Shown here: one piece after another, positions 11,175-22,432 of the stretch
How positions within the stretch are numbered: the stretch's first letter is position 1
Layout of the letters: every line of letters starts with the position of its first letter
NCBI GenBank assembly: GCA_018398765.1
Contig: JAHBMJ010004644.1
Location: forward strand, 733 to 32,816
Source of the DNA: Chromera velia
Lineage: Eukaryota > Sar > Chromeraceae
Length of the DNA stretch: 32,084 bases
Direction of reading: 5' to 3'
Notes under the pieces: generated by a model
The model's input: the letters and a program-made list of their open reading frames with translations, nothing else
What the model was told of the DNA's origin: nothing
The model's database searches: none
Position numbers and translations under genes: made by a program

Positions 11175-12035
11175 ATGAATAACGTCCTCAAGGTTCTTCT
11201 GGGGGCAGTGCTTCTGCTGGCGGCAGCTCTTGCCCTCGACGAAGGAAGTCGCTTTGAAGTACGTTTCCGTCTGCTTTCCGTTTGCTTGAGTCGGTGCTTT
11301 CCGTTCTGAAGACCCTTCGAAATCTGTTTGTCTCAGGTCGAAGTTCTCCCGGGAGACTCAGGTCTGCAACGCAAGTGACGTGTCTTCTATATATAGTAGA
11401 CAGCGTGTGATTTGCGGGCATGATGGGACATCACCTCCACTCAAGCAGATGACGACGACTTTGACGATATGACAATCTCGCAGCTTCCCGACGCTTCTGA
11501 CGCTCTCAAGGTGAGGAGCTACACGGACACGGAGTTTCAGAAACCCGTCGCAGCGATCCCAAAACCAGATCCCTTTCCTTTTGCAGGCCTCGGTACCAGA
11601 CTTCACCGGTGCAGTGTCGGTGACGCCTTTCAAACAGGAGGAATACAACCCCAGTGCACAAGAGGACAAAAAACCGGACACGTACGTGAAGGATCAGATC
11701 AACCAAGGTCTCTCGTTCCTGCAATCGGGAACACACGGTCAGTTCCGGCTGAGAGTGGTCTTCTCGTGTCTATAAGCGTCAGTCTGACTGCTCGGGTGGG
11801 CCCGGGATGTTACTGCTCCCCTCTCTGCTCACGAGGACGAAATGCTTCAGGGTCAGTCCTTCAGAATCTTCAGGTGCTGAGCCCGTCGATGGATATCAAT
11901 TGCAGCCAATTTGCGAGCTCGCTGAGTGCCGAGGAACAAGGTCTTGAGGAGACTCAGTTCGGAGTCTTGCAGCTGTCCACAGACGGCTTTTTGGACGATC
12001 CCCTCCACAAAACTTTTTGGAAGCCATCATTGTGA
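11175..12035 (+). CDS. gene B: small secreted protein, function unknown
   Basis: Five plus-strand exons: 11175-11258, 11337-11361, 11446-11510, 11587-11737 and 11851-12035 (TGA). Phases agree at all four junctions, giving 169 residues. Exon 1 starts at ATG and encodes a textbook signal peptide: basic start MNNVLK, core VLLGAVLLLAAALAL, then acidic DEGSRFE. The mature protein is acidic, with an Asp run (DDDDFDD) and MTISQLPDASDALK. It continues through TGAVSVTPFKQEEYNPSAQ and ends DDPLHKTFWKPSL. One cysteine is visible (DINCSQF). Donors are GTACGT, GTCTGC, GTGAGG and GTCAGT. No family is recognised. It is probably exported or ER-routed. No single open frame shows this gene. Confidence 0.7.
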
Positions 12036-12482
12036 ATCAGTAATTGATTGACGACATGCGGCAGGTGCCCTGATATGTGCTATATTCTTAAGCTTCCATT
12101 TGCCGGCAACCAGGGCTGGTATTGATCTTCAATACAAAACAACACTCCATTGTTTGCTTCTTTGCAATAAACTATTTAAAAGCATGCACCATTCATGCTT
12201 GATAGCATCAAACTGATAGCATCAAACTATTAGCAGTAAGATTTAAAATTTTAGATAAGTCTAATTTGTAGAATTTAATCAATTTAAAGATTCAATTATT
12301 TGATAAGATTCGATTTGATAATTTTTTTAAAAAGCCGCTCTAGAAGCCGCTTCATCGTTAAACTTTCTAATCATTTGGTTTTTAGTACTTTTTACAAACT
12401 TCTGCAAGAGTACGTGCAAGTCTTTTTATATTCTTTTATAACCACAGAATATCACATATCAAAATCATGAGAAAGCCAATGC
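12036..12482. other. AT-rich 3' flank of gene B
   Basis: Base composition drops sharply right after the gene B stop. No exon-like stretch is seen. Direct short repeats (GATAGCATCAAACT twice) occur near 12200-12230. Confidence 0.6.
12166..12173 (+). terminator. possible poly(A) signal of gene B
   Basis: AATAAACT about 130 bases after the gene B stop. The same eight bases occur about 105 bases after the gene C stop. Confidence 0.45.
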
Positions 12483-13022
12483 GGGTTTAAAAATATATAC
12501 CCTGCAAATTGCCAGGAATATGAAGGAATTTGGGGAAGGAATATGAAGGAATATACAGGAATATAGGGTAGGAATATGAAGGAATATGTAGGATTATGCA
12601 GGAATATGACGCAGGAATCTACAGGTAAAAATCGGTAGGAATTCAAATTAAAATTCCTGGTACTAGAAAATCATTAATTTTTTTTTTATTCCTACTCTAT
12701 ATTCCTGCAAATTCCTTCATATTCCTAGTACCTCAAATTCCTTCATATTCTTCTATATTCCTTCATATTCCTACATATCATATTTTTTAGTAAATATTAG
12801 CAAATTCCTGCTGCAGGGAAATTATGTCTTAATTTCCTAGTTTACAGGAATTTATTTTTTAAATTCCTGTTTATTTTGACCTGTAGATTTCTACTTCATA
12901 TTCCTGCATGATCCTACATATTCCTTCATATTCCTACCCTATATTCCTGGATATTCCTTCATGTTCCTCCCTTAAATTCCTTTATATTCCTGGCAACTTG
13001 CAGAGTAACGTTTATTAAACCT
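12483..13022. mobile_element. foldback / MITE-like element with long inverted repeats
   Basis: The left arm (about 12483-12640) is a near-exact reverse complement of the right arm (about 12865-13022). Both are made of GGAATATGAAGGAATAT-type units. Ends are GGGTTTAA and TTAAACCT. The element is flanked by AATGC on both sides (12478-12482 and 13023-13027), consistent with a 5-bp target duplication. No coding capacity is seen, so it would be non-autonomous. The central 225 bp holds further small palindromes of AATTCCTG. Confidence 0.7.
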
Positions 13023-14170
13023 AATGCACAGAAATAAATAGGGTTCACGGTCCTATTATCTTTTAAGAAATAGTTGGTAAGTAGAGATTGATCTACTTGT
13101 TCCTACTGCTAGTACTGCACTCTATACTTACACTCAACATTTGAAAGTTTGCTCATGCATGTCTGTGTCTGTCTTTGTCGCTGCTGGGACGGCCGTTTCG
13201 ACTCTTACAAAAGAGTCTCATCGGCGGGCTTTCAAAGACTCCTCTTTTTATACATCACTGCAGAAGAAGGCACACAATGTAACTTAGTAATGGATGTGAT
13301 TGGTTGTTTGCCGGTAACGATCCCTCTGACACTGTGAGCTACTTGAAATTTAAGGCCTTAGTTTCAGGCCGAAACAAAATCTAACAAAATCCAATCTTTG
13401 ACATGGCCTATGTTTTGAAAAGAAAGCAAAAAAAAATTTTATGTCTAGAAATATGTTTTGAAAGAAAGTGCCCGAAAACATGGTAAAAAAAAAATTCTAT
13501 GCTAGATCCTATGTCTCGAAAAAAGAAACAAAAAGAAAGCAAACTGAGATTTTTACTGGTTAAAAATAATAAAAAGGGATATACATGCAAGTTTATATTG
13601 CGGGGGCTGCTGGGGGCTGCCGCCTTTCACCGTTCTTCATAGCTCTACGTAGCTCACATTTTCATGAAAAAAAAAAAAAAGACTTTTAAATTTTCTAGAA
13701 CTTTCAAGTACTTTCAAGCAAAAAAAAAAAACATTAAAACTTGAAAAAAAAAATGAAAACGCAGTCTGAGTGGCAGTCAATTGTGTCAAGCTAGGCGGTA
13801 GTATCCCTTAGTATCCCTCAACTTAAACTCCAGTCTCTAGCGGTCTCCAGAACTTAGTCCGACTTACCAAAACTCCCCTTCTATCCCCCTCGCTCTCTTG
13901 TACGATCTTCGTGCAAGCTGACGCTGCTCTAAGTAGCTCTAAACGCTGCCAATGCGCTGCCATCTGCAGTTAATTGATGAGCCGGATGAAGTAGGATGAG
14001 GTCTAGTTTAGTTGGCGGCTGCTTGCGGCCCGCCGGTCCGCCGCCGGCCGCGGTGCATGTGCGTGGGCGCCGCGCGTGCGCGCGACCGACGTACGTCCGA
14101 TTTTCGACCGCAAAATTTTGCGTTGCGGGACCGACTCCCATGAGTCCCATGCCGGCCGTCTCCAAAATTT
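13023..14170. other. AT-rich spacer ending in a GC-rich patch
   Basis: Several A-runs lie at about 13430-13760, with no exon-like stretch. At 14020-14130 there is an abrupt GC-rich patch (CGCGCG, GCCGCCGGCC) ending in an inverted repeat around ACCGCAAAATTTTGCG. I see no gene here. Confidence 0.5.
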
Positions 14171-14425
14171 ATGACAAATTTAAAGATCTGTCTCGGAAAG
14201 TCTTGGAATCAATATCCCGGAATCTGCAGGAATCTGTTGATGGAGCAGCTTCCTCCCATCACATTCTTCCCCAACTCGCCCAACAGTGCAGGTCACGGTG
14301 ATTGCTTCTTCAATTGGCACAACCCGCAAAAGCTGATGCAGAAGGAAAATCTGTTTGTGTGGACAGGGGTCTCAGCGGTTATCTCCGGATCTTTGGTTGT
14401 GAAGAAGGGAGAACGGCGCCATTCT
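14171..14425 (+). other. coding-like stretch upstream of gene C, status unclear
   Basis: An open frame from ATG 14171 to a TGA just before 14429. Its second half (DCFFNWHNPQKLMQKENLFV, then SGSLVVKKGERR) looks protein-like and has an acceptor-like CTGCAG at about 14229. It could be the real first exon of gene C, but I find no convincing junction from it to the exon ending at 14615. Confidence 0.3.
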
Positions 14426-14446
14426 TGACTGAAATCGGAGAGTGAT

Positions 14447-15683
14447 ATGAGTGCAAACAGAACTGACATGTTTGCTCTCCGAAGTCCAGGTGGCCCACAA
14501 CAGTGGAGGGACCAGAATCCATTTTCGTCTTCCCGCAAAGACAAGTTCAGCGACGCAGTCCAAAACAGAACGGACACAGGAGTCTCCTTCACGATTCCTC
14601 TGCAAGCAGGAACCTGTGAGTTCGCTCCCTTTTTTCTATTTCTCCTCCGGTGTATTCTATGTTCATGCTGTGTTCCTGTCTCTCTTTCGCTTGCTGTCTG
14701 CAGTTGGTCCCCGTCCCTCCGCTATCGTCGTCTCTGAGGGGGTTCTTCTTCCCAACGAACCCGCACCGTCAGTCTTGCCACCAAATGCTGTGCCCCCAAC
14801 ACACACCCCTCCCTCGACATTGAAGTCGGAGAGCTCACTCTTGAATCCTTTCCTGCTGGGACCGAGCGAAAGGCCGAGCGGGAGGAGGCAGGCCCGAAGC
14901 CACGCATTCGATTCCATTCGCTCTTTGTCAAGACAGGATACCCAGAAGGAAGCCCAGGTGAAGCAGACAAAGAAAGGGGGTGATGGGCAGAGTGCGGCAA
15001 GTGGAAGCCTTGAAAAGTTCTTTTCTGGACTGTTCCTGAATTCATCCAAATCAGCAGACGTAGGAAAACCCTCGCAGCCAGCCGATGCACTCCACTCCCC
15101 CCTAGGATCCTCCAGCACCCTCTCCAATGCGTCCGCCCTCACAGTCTTTGGCCTTTTTCTTCTACTGGGTGGAATTCTTCTCACTGTGGTTGTCGTGGTT
15201 GCGATTTACATACGCAAGAAGCACAGGCGAGAGAGACAAGAGGCGGAAGGGGGTCGGTTTCTCTCGCAGGAAGAAGACGAGGAAGCGTGGAGGACAGAGA
15301 GAAAGTCCTGCTTTTCCCATGGACACCTGAAGGCAGCAGGATCCAAAAAAGACAGGCCGAGGCCAAAAAAGGGAAGCCAACAACAGAAGGATGATGACAG
15401 AGAAGGCCCACGTGGCCTGGCTTTGGGGTTTGCGGCCGCAGCTGCCGCTGCCGCTGCAGATGCTGCAAGAGGAGAAAGCGAAACCAGCGGTCTTCCCCGT
15501 GTCGGTGCGGGGGGTCACGTGTATGTTGGTGGAGGGTTGGAAACTCCAGAAGGTTCGGAAACTTCCTCTGACTCTGAGGGGGGGAGGACGGTTGAGGCTC
15601 GGGCAGCAGCTGCTGAGGTTCTAGTGCGTGGGCCTGAATTTGCTTTGGAAGGAATGCCGCGGTCCCAAGTGAGTCCGTTATCC

Positions 15684-15721
<38 letters not shown>

Positions 15722-18700
15722 ACACGATCGAATATGCGTAGATTTGTCAGGTAAATAATATCTAGAGAGCGATGTATGGATTTGCCCTTCTGGAATATCG
15801 GGTGGGCTCGCTGTCTCCTTCTGTAAACGTCTCTTGTAACGATTCCTTTCCCGTATTCCAAGGGAAATTATGGAGAGGAGCTGAATTGTCGGAAGAGCTT
15901 CTTTCTCGCTCCTCCTATGTTCACTTTATTTTCTTGCTTATCTTTCCTTCTGATTCCGTGTTCGTCACAACTCTGTGCGTGTCCCTTTGCCTTCGAGGAA
16001 AAGGAAGTTTCATCGTACTGTTTGTGGTTTGATGACAATCCTCTCTGCCTAACTGCAGTACCTCTGCCTTGATATGGTCATTCCAAGAGGCAACGAACTG
16101 ATCTTGAACATTCCAGACCCCCTTGTGAGTCTCTTTCTTTGTCGAAACAACTCTGGTCGAAGGTTTGGAGTCGACTTCGCAGTCAGACAGACAGACAGAC
16201 AGACAGACAGATCTACAAGGAGGCAGGAAGATCGCCACACATAGATGCATTGTCTTGTCCTGTTTGTGTGGTTCCAACCATCGCTGCGTGCTGACGAAGT
16301 GGTGCGTTGATTTTATTCATGACAGTTGCCTAGAGGAAAAACCGAAAGACCGGCCGACAAGAACACACAGAGAGCTACTCAAGTTTGCCTGCCTGTCAGC
16401 ATACGGAGAGGATGGACGGATTCTTCCATCAGCTTTCGGCCTCCTCGTTCGTTCGTTCGTTCACTTTTTTTTCGCTGTCCGTGTGTATATTTGTTTTTTG
16501 TTCTGCATGCCATCGTCGATTTCCCGTCTCCTTTTCCTTTTTGTGCTTCTCTCTTTGGTTAATTCTAGTTTTTCCAATTCATTCCCCTATCTGTGCCTGG
16601 CTGTTGCGCAGTACCCGTTCAAGTCCCTTGGGAGGGCCGCTGCCGCCTCTCCGTCATCGTCCTCCATCATGCTCTCCCCCTCCCCGTGCCCGTCCCTCCC
16701 CCCCTCGAGACGGAGCGCCCCCCCCGACGCGGCCTCTCTTTGCGGGAGTTCTCGCTGTGGACACAGAGACGGAAATGGAGGAGGCGAGCCGTGGAGTGGG
16801 CGCGGGGGGGCTAAGAGGTTCAGGAGTGAGCGGAGGTCGACGGTTGGCGTGTTTGACAAGAATGGAAAGAGGATCGTGGAGGTGGGTCTGTCTTCTCTTC
16901 TCTTCTCTTATCTTATCTTTGCTTCCACCACGGGGGGCTGTTTGTGCCTGGATTCTCGTTTTTCCCATTTCCCGAGAAAGTACAGTGAAGCGAACCAAGG
17001 AAAACAGAGAAAGAGAAGGTTTCCTTGACGGACATTGGCAGCGGAAGCCGTCCTAGATCGACGATGCGGGGCTGCAGTTGAGGTAAGGGAGTCTGCCCCT
17101 CATTGTCTTTCTTCTTTCCCGTTCCTAGCTGGACTGCAAACCAAGAAAATCATCAATTCAAACATGTTATCAATGTCGTACTCATCGATTTGTCTTCTCT
17201 TCTTCCTTTGTGCGCGCAGGGAATGATCGGGCCGTCCTCCTCACCCCCCGCCACGAGAGAAGCCGATGTGGGGCCGAGGGGGGAGATGAGACGGAGAGCG
17301 GTGGAGTGCGTCCTCAGGGCGTGTCAGACAGGTCCGCACAATTTTATGATAATTTGAATTGTGTTCTTCAGTTGGTACCCTTCGAAACTATTCCAAATGA
17401 ATGAAGGGATGGGTCGCCGCAGCCCGAATCAGTCCTTCTGTCTGTTTGTCTGTATGAAGAAGGAGAAAAAGGGAAAGAAAAGACGATATAGTCTTTCTGT
17501 CGGAACTTGGGTGTCCCTCTCATTTCTTCGGTCAGGGAGAGTTCCTAAACAGCAGAGAGGGAGAGAAAAGAGAGGAGCATGCAGAGAGCAGAGAGGAACA
17601 GGCAAAGAGACATGTTGCCGAACCAGAAAGGGATGGACACATGAACAATCGGTAGACGCTGAGAAATAAATAGTGGTCGCTTTGAGGAAGCGAGTGGCAT
17701 CAGTGAGTAACTGAATGAGGAAGGGAGGGAGGGAGGGACAAGGTTGATCCATGATGGTAGGACAAAACGACGAGACGGTGTACAAACAAAAAAAAAGACT
17801 TTTTGATCGCGTTTTGAATCCAACTTCTTTTCTCACTTCATCCGAACATGTACTTGCTCATTATTTCCTTTATCGTCGTTCTTCTGTTGAATGCAGGTCA
17901 GCGTCTGCTGACGGCAGTAGAAATGCCGCAGCCGCTGTGTGTGCCTGAGTGGGCGGCAGGAGGGGCGGGGCTGCACGGCACATCGGCATCGTGTTGTGTG
18001 ACGACGTCGGCAGACTGTGCGGGACTTGAGAAGCAGAGGGATGAGGGTTTAAACTTCTCTTTTGCACCTGCCACCGGTGCATCCAAAGCCTCTGCTGAGA
18101 GCGCAGCGGAGGTCTCTTTCCTTATGTTCGACCACCAAGGCGCGCAGTACGGACGTCTGATCTTCAGCGTGCGTCAAGACAAAGGAACCGGCTCTGTCTG
18201 CTTGACAGGACGACTGGTGCAGTCTCGGAAGTACAAAGAGAACTCCTTCCCTCCTGCTTCTTTCTTTGAGGATGGGAGTGATCGAGAAGGACCCTCACAG
18301 AAGAAGTCCAAGGAACCTCGAGAAGAAGATGTCATGCACATCTCCACACACGGAGAAGGGGAAGGGTAAGTCAAGTCGCAGGAAGGGAAGGGAAATGTTT
18401 CATAACCTTCTCTCCTTTTTCTTCGCGTCCGTTTTTCCTCACTGCAGCTTCCCCATGTGCTTTCTTTCTTTTCTCTTTATGGGCTTACTTGCAACTCTAA
18501 CCCAAATCCTTTCTGTCTTCTGTCGGCATTTTTTCGATGCCCGTCGGGCTCTTTCCTCTTTCTTTCCTCTATGTCCTCTTTCTCCTTCCCCCTGTTCCGC
18601 TCCCTTCTTTCCCTTCTGCTTGCAGGCGCGAGTTGAGGTTCTTCTCCCCTGGATCCGGTCTCGTTCTGGTGAGGCATGTGTCCCTCCCTTCTTCTTTCAT

Positions 18701-20741
18701 GCCCTTTTCTTTCTTTCTTTCTTTCCTTCCTTCCTTCTTTCCTTCCTTCCTTCTTTCCTTCCTTCTTTCTTCTAATCGTTTCTCCCGTCTCTTCCGGCCC
18801 TCTCTCCTCTGCTTCTCCCTACGACGCTGTGTCTGCCGTCTTGCTGTGCTCCGTCTCCTGTCGGCATTCAGCTCGTCTCTCTGTGATGCTGCTGCTGTCA
18901 GCGGGGCTCTGTTGATTTGAAGGATGCCGAAGGAAGAGCTTTTGTTCGCACCCACAATGAGAAGAAGTTGCTTGGAGGTGGCAGGAGGGCAGTCGTAGTC
19001 TTTCGTTGAGAGATACGGCTTTGCCATGCCTGCTAGCGCCTAGATCCTGTTCGGAGGATGTGCATGAAAAATAATACGTTCTCTACCTGTCTTGAACTGA
19101 GGAGCCTGCATGAGTCCCTCGGAGCCTCCCTCTTCATTATGGCTTGTTTTTCTGTCAGTGACAGACCTTCTGATCAATCCTCCCAGCTTGTACGATGACT
19201 CTCCCATTCGAATGCTCCCCCCTGCATGTCCCTCCCTCCCTCCCTCTCCTGCTGCTGCTGCTGCTGCAGGCACAGGTGGGAAGCCTCCCTTGGCTGATTC
19301 CTCGCAACTCCTCCGTCGATCCCTTGCGGTTCTACCAGGTCTGTCTGTCTGTCTGCCTGCCTGTCTGTCCGAAAGAAAGGAAGCGTTTCGGAAAAAGTGA
19401 AGTGAAGAAAAGACGATATAGTATGTCTGTCTGTCTGTCTGTCTGTCTGTCTGAGCGAGTCTGTTTTTTTTTTTCTCTTCCAGGAGCAGGGAGGCCGATT
19501 AATGTAATGCAATGATAGCAGAGCCCCCAGAATTGTGTAAGAGAGAAGCAGGAATGAAGATCACCTCGGGGAGTGCCAACTCTGAGGCGCTATTCGGCTG
19601 TCGCCTGTTGCCTGGGGGGAAATTTTTTCACTGGGCTGTGTTCTTGATGTACTTATTGCTTCTGAAGTGCGCTGTCTCTGGTTTTCCAATTCCTGTCTGT
19701 TCCGGACAGGAGTCGACGCATTCATACTTTGCTTGTGAGTTCAGAAGCTGAAGGGCCAAAAACTGCAGAAGAAAGAAGAAAGCTAAGCACCCTCTTTCTA
19801 CCTCTCTGCGTCCCTCTCTCTCTACGCATATATATATACATGTGTGTGTGTGCAGACTCGAGTGGGGCAAGCGGTGGACGCCTCTCTGGTTGTGGTGTCC
19901 TGTCTGCTCGCAGACGAAGTGAGAGAGAGGTTCAGGGACACAACGGGGGAAGAGGAAAGAGAAGATGCTTAGACGGACACGGAAGATGAGAGAGAAGGAC
20001 CTGCAGAGCAGCGGAGAAGCAAGCTGAGAGGAAAGCAAAAACGCGAGGGACCAGTTCCGTCACTCTTCTCCAGCCTGCTTGCCTTGCCCGGCTTGATTCT
20101 TTCTCTTCATTTGTGGATTCAGTCACACAGCATGACGTGACGTGCCCCTGCAACAAAGCAGCCCTTCCTTCACGTGCTGCAGGGAAAGTTGTTCGCGGAC
20201 TGCCGTGCAATCAAACAGGGGCAGGGAATACAAGAAAGAGAAACTCTCTGTCCCCCTCTGAAAGGCCAAGCAGATCAACTGCCTGTTTGTGGTCTTTTCT
20301 CTTGCACTGTAGCTCCTGTTCGGCACCTGCAGCCGCTCTTGGAGTCCCGCCAAAAGTTTTCACCATCTTCCCGTCTCGACGTGGAGAGATGGTTGGGTGA
20401 AATGCTACTTCACCTTTCCTGACCTGTGTTTTTCATGCCCCTTCTTGACTAACAAGAGTTTGTGTCGCTGTGCAGTGTATGCTTACCTTGCGGGCACAGT
20501 TCCTGCATGTACCAGAATGGCTGCAGATGGATCTTTTGTTTCAAGTTTTCATGTTTCAGGCCTTTTTGCTCTATCTTTGAAGACAAGGGGGGGAAAGTCC
20601 TGTCAGCGGGACTTCCAACCCGTCTTCGAGAGAGCAGAGACTGCTCCCGTGGAACAGTTTTCGATTCACCTGACTTGCAGCAAGGCAGGTGACATCGCCG
20701 TCACAGCAGATTTATGGTTAATATTTCAAATGATGAATTGA
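14447..20741 (+). CDS. gene C: single-pass membrane protein, function unknown
   Basis: Exons: 14447-14615, 14704-15668, 16059-16124, 16612-16885, 17042-17082, 17220-17331, 17897-18365, 18626-18668, 19270-19338, 19484-19503, 19710-19734, 19856-19918, 20183-20396 and 20476-20741 (TGA). All phases agree, giving about 931 residues. An optional in-frame intron at 20205-20312 would leave 895. Exon 2 encodes a Pro/Ser-rich segment, a transmembrane helix at about 15130-15213 (LTVFGLFLLLGGILLTVVVV), a basic stop-transfer (RKKHRRER), then Lys/Asp-rich and poly-Ala segments. Later exons encode compact pieces such as YLCLDMVIPRGNELILNIP and VSFLMFDHQGAQYGRLIFSV, which look beta-rich. No enzyme motif is recognised. 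No signal peptide is seen, so the 5' end may be incomplete. The ATG at 14447 is the first in-frame one after a stop. Confidence 0.6.
15685..15717. repeat. (TC)n microsatellite
   Basis: Simple TC repeat shortly after the gene C donor at 15669, inside a 390-bp intron that otherwise shows nothing. Confidence 0.95.
16125..16611. other. gene C intron with (CAGA)n tract
   Basis: A 487-bp intron bounded by GTGAGT and GCGCAG. It contains a CAGA repeat at about 16182-16210. Long frames here are pyrimidine-rich and not exon-like. Confidence 0.6.
16612..16885 (+). CDS. gene C exon open in several frames
   Basis: It starts after TTGCGCAG. The chosen frame is fixed by phase on the left and by the protein-like end STVGVFDKNGKRIVEV on the right. 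Its middle is Ser/Pro/Gly-rich low complexity. A second frame also reads well over 16614-16815 (VQVPWEGRCRLSVIVLHHA), so an unseen internal intron or frame switch is possible. Confidence 0.5.
17332..17896. other. gene C intron, no other feature
   Basis: A 565-bp intron from GTCCGC to AATGCAG. It is purine-rich in the middle and has no convincing exon on either strand. Confidence 0.55.
17897..18365 (+). CDS. gene C exon, largest cytosolic-side segment
   Basis: The second-longest exon of gene C, 156 residues. It joins as ACA G|GT from the exon before and ends GG|GTAAGT. It includes QRLLTAVEMPQPLCVPEW, a Cys-containing stretch, then beta-like VSFLMFDHQGAQYGRLIFSV and a Lys/Glu-rich tail. Confidence 0.75.
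18669..19269. other. gene C intron with (TTTC)/(TTCC) tract
   Basis: A 601-bp intron. A TTTC/TTCC pyrimidine tract fills 18707-18772, and a CTG run leads into the acceptor at 19269. The reverse strand of the tract gives a spurious Arg/Lys/Glu frame. Confidence 0.6.
19339..19452. repeat. (CTGT)n tracts starting at a donor
   Basis: The donor after FYQ reads GTCTGTCTGTCTGCC and is followed by CTGT/CTGC repeats. A second CTGT block lies at about 19421-19452, before the next acceptor. Confidence 0.9.
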
Positions 20742-22432
20742 ATGCCGCCATAACAAGTACGCGACTCTGATCAATAACATCAATGTATGATTGGTTGCCT
20801 AAATGATCTGTTCTTAAACTATCTTGCCTTTAAAGTTTGAGGTGAAATAAACTCTTTTGTTCTGTAAGGCCTTAGGTAAGACCTGATGTACTTCAATGGT
20901 AATACGCCCCTTCATCTCCCCTTTCTTTTTAATCGATCATTGAAATTCTTATTCTTATTATATTTTTTTTGCTGATAATTTTTACATACTTCTACGAAAC
21001 CTTTTTATATGGGTTTAAAAAACAAATCATATATGGTAATGTGTAGTTTGTTTTTTATTGTTGCTGTTCTATTTCTAGTGCTCGGTATATTCTAGCTCTC
21101 TATTTAGTTTTTTAAATTAAAATTTTGATCTTTAATCTTTTTTATCATACAATTCATTATCATACAAAAAAATGAAATTAGACTTAAATTAACTCAAATT
21201 AGTTGTCATTCACTCGATCCTCATACCTCACTATAGCTCCTCAATTCTATGCCAGCTGTGATCTGCATTACCGTTTGAATTCCCTTCGATTTTTTTTTTT
21301 TTAGAGTGATCTTTTTACTTTTTATGTTCTTCACTTATCTTTACTTATGTTGTCTTCTCTATAGTTTCTTCCTCTTACCAGACCCCTTTCCTACCCCTCC
21401 CCTCCCCATGCGGTATACCAAATCTCTCATGATAACTGCATGATACTGTATGATGAATGCAGATTAATTTAATTAACATTCGAACTTTAGTTTTTTCCAA
21501 CACTTTTGATCATGTGATGATGATATTGAGCTCACTGCCCGGTCCTAGGGGTGACGGTATACTTTGCTGTGTCATGACCTAGTCATGACACTCAATAGGA
21601 TAGGCTAGAAGGCGGCGGAAAGACTCTATCCTAAACTGATTGACTCCAGAAGGTTTAGAAGGGTTCAAGTAAAGATCGTCAAGATATCTTGATCAACCTA
21701 ATCCGCCTCTCATTCTCTCTAATCCAATCTATCTCCAGAACAGTTGTTTTCATTCCCGTACTTGACAGAGAATTAAACGTGACATGCAAACAGACTGAAT
21801 TCATAAGACAGGACAAACTCAAGCTACAGGACAGCAGCTACAAGACAACATCCATGTCCCAGAGCCAATTTATCTGCAAGGCAGTCACAGCGCGTCGCCA
21901 TCCGACTCGAGTCGTCCTGGCGCCGCCAGGCAGTCCAGGACAGCTGTTCGTGGGTTGGGAGGATAAAGCGTTCGTGGGCCCCGGCATGCCCCGGCTTACC
22001 ACCGGCCGTCGTTCGACCACGAAGTATATGATTCAGAGGCCCCGGCAAGTGGCCCCCATGCAAAGGTCATGCCCCGGCCGTCCATCTGCCTGCCGAAATC
22101 GCGGCCGGAGACGGCAACGTCAGTTGTGAAGCAGACTGTGCAGATCGACTGGACGGCGCAGGTTGCAAGGCTGTGCTGTTGCCTTTGAATGAAAGCATCC
22201 CGACTGTCATTTTCGCTCTGCTCTGTGTGCGCCTATCTGTTTTGCAGTGCTCTGTAGTGGGCAGCCGGGGCCCTTGACAGCACGTGACTGAGAAATCTGC
22301 AAGAAGTCTCACTACTTCCCTTGTGCCTAGAGGCGTACAAGGAAAAAACGGAGCCGGCTGTATGTTTTGGGGGGTCCAGAGTTAGCACATTCGTGAGCAA
22401 AGCTGTTGTCCACCGTATTGAACTCCGTTGTG
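20742..22432. other. spacer between genes C and D
   Basis: AT-rich from the gene C stop to about 21690, then near-average, with a GC-rich patch at about 21900-22110. I see no exon with supporting splice signals. A 146-codon frame at 21689-22129 lacks protein-like composition. A perfect 10-bp inverted repeat lies at 21569-21591. Confidence 0.55.
20846..20853 (+). terminator. possible poly(A) signal of gene C
   Basis: AATAAACT about 105 bases after the gene C stop, in the same setting as behind gene B. Confidence 0.45.

Noticed and set aside
21689-22129. 146-codon plus-strand frame between genes C and D
   Set aside because: No splice signals, no family resemblance and uneven composition; I could not support it as a gene.
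20742-22432. Genes C and D as one very large gene with this stretch as an intron
   Set aside because: Gene C ends in frame at 20741 with a poly(A)-like signal, and gene D has its own ATG after an in-frame stop. Only transcripts could exclude the fusion.
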